Source: Isoetes taiwanensis (Eukaryota > Streptophyta > Lycopodiopsida > Isoetales > Isoetaceae). From it: DNA of 64,000 nucleotides. Of the stretch, positions 55,033-64,000 are shown piece after piece. The notes under the pieces are model-generated. The model saw nothing but the letters and a program-made list of their open reading frames with translations. It ran no database searches and was not told where the DNA came from. Position 1 is the first letter of the stretch, and every line of letters begins with the position of its first letter. The DNA lies in NCBI GenBank assembly GCA_021234155.1, contig JAJEKV010000002.1:1022164-1086163 (forward strand), read 5' to 3'. Made by a program: the position numbers and the translations under genes.

Positions 55033-58000
55033 AAACAAGTCCTTTCAGGCAATAACAATGAAATAGAATGTCTACAAAAGCATGGGCTAGCATTATCTAC
55101 TAAAAAATGAGAAGCCACTTACGATAATAGTGAACATGTATTTAATTGGTAACCTAATCTGCAAAAAATGCATATCAGTCTAACTGACCTCCTTTTATCG
55201 ATTATGGCAACATCTTTGCTTTTAGATTTGTTCCATGCTCAAAGCCACGGTTTCCTATTCCATGTCACCAATGGCTTATTAGGACAATATTTCATAAAAG
55301 GGAAAGAAGGGATATAGTAAAATCGCCATCCAAGTTAAAGAACCGCCTTCTTTTCTCTTCCAAGGTTGGGGTATCATGAATCTGGGGTACCATTTGGGGA
55401 ACTACGCTTTGAATGTGTGAAAAGGCAAGGAAACAGGGGTCAATTATGCAAAGACTGTGTTGTAGAACCGGGACACCTAAAGCTTTAGATAACAGAAGCA
55501 ATAGAACAAAAAACCGGAAACTAGGCTTTAAAAGCGTGTTTTGACAAAGGTAAGGAAACGAGAAGTTTGTCTTGCAACCTTTGTATGTAGAACCAGCAAA
55601 TTATAAGCTACCAAAGCAATAGAACAGAAACCCTTATCCTAACTAAAGGAGGAATACGAGAGAGAACCAAAAATTACTGCAAATACCTTTCAAAAAATGG
55701 CGTCAACAAGAATCTACATCATGATATCCTACGTAGGTGCACTTCTTAATCGATTGTGAGGTACAAATATGCTCAAGGACTAATTCCAACTTGTATAACA
55801 TGGTAATCATCCAAAACACAACTTTATCCTCCAAATATAATATCTGAGGATATCAGTTGTTATTATTACCTTTAGCTGTCTAAAAAGCTTGTGAATCAAG
55901 CAATGTTCGGACAACATTTCATGACCATTTCAATGTTGTAATGCCGCTTAGGAGCACTTCCAACAAATTACAGTTTACAAGCGCCATAGATCTATGGCCT
56001 TACGGCTTCTCTGCAAAGAAAGATGAAAATGTTAAGGAATAGAGATCAATGAAATAATAGCGACATGGTAGGCTCACCATAGATGATCGTTTACTCATGA
56101 GCTTTTACGCAAGCGTAATGCCTTTGCCACAATGAATCACAATGCTTCACCCCATCGATGTCCCTGTTTAAATAAAAATGATTAATCTGAAGGAAAAATA
56201 AAAGGGAAAAGAGGGAAGGAGGCCCGGCGTCTTCATGCTTGGTGGTTTGAGCTCTTGCCTCCTTTTTTGACCATTTTTTTTGCGATGCTAGAGCTCCTCG
56301 GATTAACTTCAAGTCTCTTAAGCAAACATAGATCTCTTACGCCAAATGACCATGGTAAGTTAACGCATCTCCGCCCTCTTATTCAAAAACAGGGGTTTGC
56401 ATCATATCCAGACGGCCCGCAGACAAAGTAATCCAAAGCAGCGGCCGATTTGCGGATCGTGAATCTAGATAAGGGGAAAACCGATTGTGTTTTGCACGTG
56501 CTGGATCTAGATAGAGATAAGCCATTGGGTTGCTTTGGTTTAGAGTAGACACAAAAATCCAAAACCGTACCTCCAATCTTTGCGAAAATCAAGCTAGCTA
56601 ACAAGGTAATTTTTTTCTTACGCAATGTAAGCTTTCTATCTCATAGCCGCGCCTTCATCCCCCACCGGTTGCCAACATCATTTCCTGGCCTCATTACCTT
56701 TGGTAAGCTTCAAAACTTCACCGGATTTCGGGCCGAGGTATCAAGCCGGCGCCTTCATCCTCCACCGAATTTTCCAACACTATTTTCCGGCCTCGTGCAA
56801 GCTTCAAGATGCTACATGCGCCATCGCCCTCGCCATCAGCTGGAGCCGTGGATCACTGGAGCCATCGCCATGGCCATACCAAAGCGCTAAAAGGCGGGAT
56901 ACACAGGCGGCGGGAAACAAAGCCGTTTAAGTCCAACCAATAGAATGAGAGGACACGGATCGAAATCCGGGCCGTTCATCTAGGCTTATCCCTACCGTCG
57001 AATTATAATATCTGTTTCCTATGATATTGCCAAGCGAGAATTAAGGGTTTTTGTTTTTGGGTTGCCGGAAGGGCCAACCCTAAGTCTAGTGGAGGTGAGA
57101 AAGGAATATGCCTTGTTTATACCAGAACAAGGGCCCAGATTTGAGCATGCGATGAGATGAAGGGGACCGATGAGATTCAAGATAGTGGACCTCTCATGCA
57201 AAAAAGCCGTGGGAGCCGGAGGAGAGCGGGGAATTCGGGAGTTTTCATGCGCGGAACGTTAGAGAGATAGGTAATGTGGAAAGCCCTACCTGCAAATCGA
57301 CTCATTCTTTCTTCATGGCTTCTGAACTTAACACAATCCAACTTAGATAGGGTGTACACCCACCACACCATCTTCAAAAGACCAATTTAGATAGGGTCTA
57401 CACCCACCACACCAGCTTCAAAAGACCACATTTGGCTTCGCACATACTCTACAACACAGCAAGTTTGGATTTAGGAACCAGGATTTAGAACCTTGGCTAC
57501 AGTTTAACTACCCACGAATTGCAGGTGATACACTCTTGTGAACACAACAATGGACTCATCCTGTTATGGAAGAACCACCGCATGAGGCTCATGGTCATTG
57601 ATTTTCTAGCAGGTATGTTATATTACAAATTGGTATCAATGTATGGAACTAAAGGCAACTTCCTTCCAACTTATAGGCACAATCGCAAATTTCATGGTTT
57701 GGACATGATGCATTTGGGCAGTGAAGTCTTTTGGTACACTGGCCTTCAAAGTCAGATTCTAGAATAATATTGTCTTCTATTGCAACATTTGGTTCTTTTC
57801 AACAAAGTAATAGGGAGCATTGATAGTGCATCCTTCATTTTAAACAAGAATTGTGTTCGCGCAAGGCCCATGGAGTTGCCATATGGAGTTATGTAGCACC
57901 AGAAGTGCAGAATTAGTTGATGTAGCAATGAAACACCAGCAGCATGATCCTTCATTGCAAATGTTGGCAATGTGGGAACGAGGCACGTATCACCAAGCAA

Positions 58001-58600
58001 CCTTACTTCATTAAAATGTAAGGACATTGAAGTAGGACATTTGTTGACTCAGCCAATAAGTAGTGCACCTGAACATGTGTTGGCAGGTTTGAGGCATGCA
58101 GTGAAATGGAGGACAACACACCATATTTTTGGTCAGGTCAACTTCTTTTCATTTGCCTAGCACGTAGTTATTTCTAGTATCATTGCCGACTTTACAGCAT
58201 GCATTTCAGCCTTCATCTACAGAATGCATGGGAGAAAAAAGCATGATTCAGGATACACATGTGGCAATACTTTCTCTTGGAGGCATTGATTCATGATCTT
58301 CACTGCACTTACTCATAGGTGTCTTCATTATTGTTGTACTTATCATATGCCGATGTAAGGAACCTCTCTTTGATGTTCTTTTGCATCCTACTTATAGTCT
58401 TAAAGCATGCTTAATCTCTGTAGTTTGGGAGTGATATCTCAAGAAAGTCCAATAAAAGAGACCTTGGTAGCTAATCGAGCATCTGCATGGTGAAAAGATC
58501 GAGAACAAACTATAGATTTCATGCATGCATTGAAGCCATATAAACTCGTGACTCCTCAAACTAAACTATGATCTATTGTGATCTTTTATTGGATGTAACT
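55033..58600. other. Interior of the 5.67-kb element, no recognised gene
   Basis: Only short frames. Duplications: about 56640-56715 against 56740-56806 (period 100) and a 44-bp tandem pair at 57343-57430 (TTAGATAGGGT...ACACCCACCACACCA). Several segments (56700-57200) are GC-richer and may be captured gene pieces, but I cannot assign them. Confidence 0.4.
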
Positions 58601-58679
58601 ATTGTCTTATGGACTTGAAGGTCTCTTCTGAGAATGATTCAAAGAATTATAAAAAATAAAATGTATATTTATCATAAAA

Positions 58680-59695
58680 TCGTTTCCCACGTGCCATGTT
58701 TGAGCCACCTTGGCATGTTGGAGCCTAGGTGGCCTTGGAGCCCGTGTGGCATGTTTGAGCCACCTTGCATGTTGGAGCCTGGGTGGCATGTCTTGATGTG
58801 TTGGAGCCTAGGTGGCATGTTTGAGCCACTTTGGCATGTTAGAGCCTAGGTGGCATGTTGGAGCCCACCTAAAGGTTATCATATTTCTTGCATAAAGTTG
58901 TAGTCATCATGTCCACATCACCACCATCTAGCCATGTCAACCAAAATTTGCCAACGTCACCCAATGAAAAGACCAAAGATGGACATCTTTTCATTTTTGG
59001 CCTAGTCAAAACTTGGCCTTGCTTAGTTGGCATGCCATCTCACCGCTTGAAATGCCTAGGTGGCATGCCTGAGCCACCTTGGCATGTTGGAGCCTAGGTG
59101 GCATGTTGGAGCCCACATGGCATGTTTCAACCACCTTGGCATGTTTGAGCCTAAGTGGCATATTTGGCACGTTGGAGCCTAAGTGGCATGTTGGAGTCCA
59201 GGTGGCATGTTGGAGCCCACGTGGCATATGTTGGAGCCTAGATGGCATCTTTGAGCCACCTTGCCATGTTTGTGCATAGGTGGCATGTTTGAGCCACCTT
59301 GGCATGTTGGAGCCTAGGTGGCATGTTGGAGCCACCTTGGCATGCTTGAGCCACCTTGGCATGTTGGAGCCTAGGTGGCATGTTTGAGCCACCTTGACAA
59401 GTTGGATCCCGCATGGCATGTTTGATCCACCTTGGCATGTTTGAGCCACCTTGGCATGTCGAAGCCTAGGTGTCATGTTTGAGCCACCTTGGCATGTTGG
59501 AGTCTATGTGGCATGTTTGAGCCACCTTGGCATGTTGAAGCCTAGTTGCCATGTTGGAGCCACCTTGGCATGTTTGAGCCACCTTGGCATGTTGAAGCCT
59601 AGTTGCCATGTTGGAGCCACCTTAGCATGTTTGAGCCACCTTAGCATGTTTGAGCCACCTTGGCATGTTGGAGCCTAGGTAGCATGTTTGAAGTC
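58680..59695. repeat. Hairpin-forming minisatellite (18-20 bp monomers)
   Basis: Two alternating monomers, TTGAGCCACCTTGGCATG and TTGGAGCCTAGGTGGCATG, fill 58687-58866 and 59055-59690. GCCACCTTGGC and GCCTAGGTGGC are inverse complements at 10 of 11 positions, so each pair can fold into a hairpin with a loop of about 8 bases. All long frames here on both strands are repeat translations. Confidence 0.9.
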
Positions 59696-60105
59696 AAATG
59701 CTAGTGAAGTGTGTCAAGCATATATAACTCTTGTATGCTGCCATTTTGTGGCAATAATGGCATGTGGACAACTTGGTCATACATGAATTTTTAGAAAACC
59801 TTAAAAAACCACATCTCAAAAAAACACTACCTTAAAAAACAACACCTTTAAAAAAAACATCCCTTCAAAAAACCATATGCTTGAGAAAACAACACATCCT
59901 TAAAAAAGACACTACACCTCCTTAAGAAACCACCCATTCTTTAAAAAAAAAAACTACATATTCTTAAGAAAAACTACAGTATATCCTTGGAAAACCACAC
60001 CCCCATATAACTACGTGTAGGTTTTTTCCAAATCTTCAAAAAAACAACACGTATTTTGTTTTTACTGTTGTTTTCAGCCGTGGACCAAATGTTGGGGTTA
60101 GTGTG

Positions 60106-63100
60106 TAGCCTTAGCTAACATATATAACCATCTAAGATGGATGCACATATTATGTTATCATTTATTTCAATATAGTTATGGGTTATCTACTTAGTTAGAA
60201 CGATTCTAAACCACAAGGTTTTGTCATGACGACAATTCCTTTTGTCTCAAAAGACTATTTGATTACTATAATTCTTATTTTAGATGTACCTTGCATGTAC
60301 TATTATTTTATTATTCTAGAGATTCCCCCTTTCTTAGTTATTTAAACTCTTGGAATATTCCTACCAATCGAATTGATGTCATCGTAACAAGTTGGCCGGA
60401 CTTGTTAGATTACTTCTTTTCTTTCAGTTGGATTATTCTTTAGGAGATACTAGATTTATACATGGTCAACAATTATCCTAGTAATGATTCCTTCTTAGTG
60501 AGGAGATCAATCTCACCAAGTGGTTTCAATACATTGGATGTCTTATTAAATCGTGTATAATTATAGTTACTCCTATGCATTTCCTTCCCAATCTTGACGC
60601 TTAGCTCAATATTGGGGCAATCCTTTCAGCGAGAATATCTGGAAATGCCTTCTAATCCCAATATGGATGTTACCATCCATACATTTAACCTACTAGGCCC
60701 CATGGCCTTAGATCCTTGAGCTTGCTAGAAGCTCATCCACTTGTTGCCTGCTTGAAGGAGCAAGGTAACGTTCTTCCGTCGCTCGATACTTGGGTCTCCT
60801 TGGCGGTGGATGCTCTTTGAAGTAGAGGTTGACTTTGTTAAGCTAGAAAGCCTCTCATTGCTTGGTGGCTTGATGGTGTAGTTGATCACTTGAAATCTTC
60901 CATGCCGCTTTTCAAAAGCCTGAAGGTGGCGTCCTTGAAAAAGATCTTTCATCTTGAACTCTTTATCTTGGCAGCTAAAGGACGACTCTGTATCCGATAT
61001 TGTTTCTTCGACTCCATCGATGTTTCATACATCGAGTCCTCTTGTCGTTATCGTGTTGCCCGAAGAGTGTTGACGATGTTGATTGCTTCACCCCTGCAAC
61101 TTGCATGACATCTCTTCCTTTGATCTGTTACGCTATGGGAGGGAAGAAATAACAAGGGAACTATACATGCAAAACATATAGCTTACATAATTACAATTAC
61201 TACTAGAGCTATTAGGTCTCCCTTGTGCCTCCATTCGAGTTGCACACCTACTCCTTGGCCTTGGCATCATCGGTGTTCCTCCGGTGCAATGGTGTTGACG
61301 ATCTATATCCTCCTATTTGTCGCGTCGGCTCATACCCGGGTAACTTGTTGAAATACTTGGGCCCTCCGACGTTTGTCGACTATGGCACAACACGCTTTGC
61401 ATCACATTCTAACGAAAGGTATCTTTGGTCGTTGATGCTTCGACATTTCCGATTACGCTTCGATCCCTCGTTCTCGGGCTGTAATTGTTCTCCCCTTCAT
61501 GATACTTGAAGCTATTTGGAGGCGTCTCTTGAGGTTTGTCTTGGCGATTCCTTTGGCAATACTCTTACGGGTTGTTCTCTTCTCGGTTGTTCTTTGAATC
61601 GTTCATCCTTGGGTTCACCAAGTTGCATGCAAGGCACGTGCAAGTCATCGGCTCGCCTCACCTAGTTGGTTCTCCATCGAGCTTCCAAACTTCCTCGTTT
61701 GATCCCCTCGATCACATGGCTTGGACATTGTCACGTTCCACTATCTTGCCGCCTTCTTGTCTTGAGGTACCTTCCGTTGGCTTTATTGTGCTTTCGTCCC
61801 GTTTTGATCCTCCCCGCTTTGCCTCACGGGAAGCTTCGTGGAAGAAGTCGGTTGCTAGCACTTCTCCATCTTTCGGTTCGACCTTTGTCCTTCTATGCAT
61901 GTCGGTCTCTTTGGCAAGTAAGGCATCATGACTCTCCTCCACGATGGCTCGGTTTGTCCGGGATGATGGATCCTTATCTCTGCGCGGCTTGACCCTTTAT
62001 GTTGAAGAAGTACACCGCCTTAGATATACTCTTGTTGTTGAATAGCACGGCTATTATCTTGAACTCTCTTTTTAGCCAAAGGTGCTTCATTTACTATCCT
62101 TGTCGTTAAAAGTGAATGCTTCTACCTTTACGTTTGGCGTGCCACATGTCGGAGATATGGTGGAAGCTTCTTCTCTTCTAGTTACCGGTAGGAGTACCTG
62201 ACATAAGCCATCACCTAGTTGTTGGAGGCATATCTCCTTGTCGCGGTGCCTTCGTAGAGTGCATCTCCATCTAATACACGTGTCATAGCGCATCACCCTA
62301 TATTACCATAAGTTGGAATTATGGTTGTCGAGATGTTGCCTTCTTAGTTGGCTTGTTGATGTCGGGGCGTTCCTCCTTTCATTGTTGAGGCCACTCATGT
62401 CCTAGGTTAGGTCAAGTCGCCACCGCTACAAGAGGTAGTGTTGCGCCGGCGATGTCCTGCAGTGCCGTGTTGATGATCTTGACATGACCCGGTGTTGTCT
62501 CTTATTCTAACATTGGGTGGCCGAGCAGTCTTCTGCTTGAGGGCATTTCCCGAAGTGTTTGGAGTTGAAGGTTTGCTTGGCCTCTAGTCGTTTCTCCCTC
62601 GTAGTTGCTCTTCCATTTTGATCTTGGGCTATAGTTGTGCCTCCTTGCTTCCTCCTTTGGTAGTCGAAGTGAAGGAGCTTCCTGATCATGTTTCTCCACT
62701 ATATATGTGGACACCCTAGATATACAATAGACATATACGCATTTACATTGGGATTTTAATTCATCCACTTTTGCAAAACAACTACGAAGATCTACCTAAT
62801 TATTTATACTCCTTTAGGGTTTCCCCTCCTTGATCGCGTTTGATACTTCGGTTTTGCTGCATCTTCTTCGTTCTGGTTGACTCCGGGATTCCTTGAGATG
62901 CTGCTACTATTGTTGAGCTTCGTGTCTGATCCGAGCTGATCACCTCAAGTTGCGAAGAGTGTTCGTCGATGTGATCCCTTGAAAAGATGCTCCTCCTTAT
63001 TGTGTATATTCGTCCGCGAGGAATCGGTAACCGCCACGTCCCTACATGCGGTTGTATCGTTGCAAGATTGCTGATTTCTTGGTGCCATTGATCGAGCTTG

Positions 63101-64000
63101 AGTAGGGTCACCTGGCTGTTGCAGTCGGGCATTCTTGAATGTCTTCGAAGCTCTGAGATCGTGGTCGGTAGGCAGGCATTGTCATTCCCCAGCGGGGTTG
63201 AATTTCCGAGTCGACTCCATTGCTTGGGCTTTGCTTTATTCGAGGTGGCTCACCCGCGCACGAAGTGTGGTCATCTCCATTGCCCCTACCATGGCTCCTT
63301 CCTCGTTTGCCTTTGCGTGATTTGTACCTGCTGGCTAGGTCGTCTCCTCCGTCCTTTGGGTCCTAACCATTCGAGTCTCGCACTCCTTGGCTGACGTAGT
63401 AAAGCCGTCCTTCCTTTGGTTTCTAGGTGTTCCTGGGTCCGGAATTCTGTTTGAGCGAGAATATTCTCCTCCTTGGTCTTGCCCCTAGTCTTGTCTGAGG
63501 CCTTCGAGTCGAAATGTTCCTTGATATCGTCTCCTCCCTCTCATGGTCTCCTACCTTTTTGGAACCGATGAAAGTTCTCCCATGGTGCAAGGGAGCCGGA
63601 GGCTCATCTTGGTCAGCCTTAGGTGCTTTGTGGTTGCCTAGCTTGGTTACTCCTTTTTGTTGACGTTGCGCTTGAGCTCTTTGGGGCAAAGGTCGTGGTG
63701 ATCTTCCCTCCGGTTTCTATACGCTCCGTGTCGCCATGAGTTGTCTCCTCGACGGAAGATTATGCCCTCGGCCCTAGCTCGTGATGCTAACGCGACATCG
63801 ATGCCTAACATCTTCACATGCACGTATTTTGTTGTCTTGCGTTCTTCCATTTGAAACTCATGTGCGTCGAGTTTGGTGAAGGCGTTGAGATCCTCTTTTC
63901 CGATGTGAGCTCGTGGGCGTGGTAGCCGGAGGTTGACATCTAGAACATTCTTGGTGCCGTTGGTTACCAATATTCTTCCCATTTGATGACGATTGATGAT
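60106..64000. other. Unassigned region, probably continuing the second retroelement copy
   Basis: After the TAG duplication AT-rich sequence runs to about 60700. From 60700 to 64000 the plus strand is rich in T, C and G with CTTCG/TTGGC words, and minus-strand frames (for example 63982-63647 with MGRILVTNGTKNVLDVNLRL; 63689-63423; 63132-62800) have Arg/Lys/Gln-rich, gag-like composition. No domain can be named. Confidence 0.3.

Larger units (their letters stand above)
54432..60105. mobile_element. 5.67-kb CACTA-like element, no transposase recognised
   Basis: Termini CACACTAACCCCAA (left) and its inverse GGGGTTAGTGTG (right) with extended weaker similarity, flanked by a 3-bp duplication TAG (54429-54431, 60106-60108). 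The left arm (to about 55000) repeats GTGTAGTTTTT/GTGTGGTTT. The right arm (about 59790-60090) repeats the complement, AAAAACCACA/AAAAACACTAC. Inverted subterminal repeats and a 3-bp duplication are CACTA hallmarks, although the tip is CACAC. The interior has no recognisable transposase, only scraps and repeats. Confidence 0.75.

Noticed and set aside
58680..59695. Repeat-spacer look recalling a CRISPR array, and long open frames on both strands
   Set aside because: The genome is eukaryotic, the monomers are contiguous without unique spacers, and the frames are translations of the minisatellite.

Overview
The window is eukaryotic and comes from the green plant lineage (a streptophyte; I cannot name the species, and a charophyte alga or early-diverging plant would fit). 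Four things support this. A Ty3/gypsy retroelement uses the classic plant initiator-Met primer site. There are CACTA (En/Spm) transposase genes with the plant domains DUF4218 and DUF4216. A decayed GIL1/IRKI-like (DUF641) gene is present, a family I know only from plants. The genes have GT-AG introns of about 55-80 nt. I see no intact ordinary cellular gene. Almost everything is mobile DNA, layered insertion inside insertion.

Layout: 1-1621 is an LTR. 1622-1823 is a minus-strand coding scrap. 1824-35183 is bounded by CACTA-type inverted ends with a TTT duplication and may be one 33-kb CACTA element. Inside it are a small inverted-repeat element (6.07-6.24 kb), a GIL1/IRKI-like pseudogene (7.2-8.2 kb), a TM9SF gene fragment (8.6-9.0 kb), a degenerate LINE (about 10.7-16.25 kb), an array of perfect palindromes (16.5-17.4 kb), a CACTA transposase gene pair (18-21.9 kb) whose exon carries a tRNA-derived SINE with a clean 7-bp duplication, a decayed transposase-like gene (23.5-25.8 kb), and a 27.5-35 kb stretch with recurrent AAATCGC/GCGATTT hairpins and a HAD/FCP1-like pseudogene.

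35585-48316 is a complete 12.7-kb Ty3/gypsy element on the minus strand: two LTRs of about 1.6 kb, a 5-bp duplication (GACAA), primer site, gag, pol with a chromodomain, and two extra genes upstream of gag. It splits a minus-strand gene (48.3-49.5 kb and 35.3-35.55 kb). 49519-50795 is a plus-strand LTR fragment. It abuts a minus-strand LTR (50796-52474) that belongs to a second element running right. That element is interrupted by a 5.67-kb element with CACAC termini and a TAG duplication (54432-60105), which holds a hairpin-forming minisatellite. 60.1-64 kb is unassigned.

The most interesting observation is in the 12.7-kb retroelement. Its first gene after the 5' LTR (301 codons, uninterrupted, while gag and pol are broken) starts MARTKQTAR. 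After removal of Met the protein would begin with the first eight residues of histone H3, including K4. The same element encodes a chromodomain and carries five copies of a roughly 75-nt dyad-symmetric hairpin around this gene. This looks like chromatin mimicry by a retrotransposon and is the best candidate here for an undescribed system.
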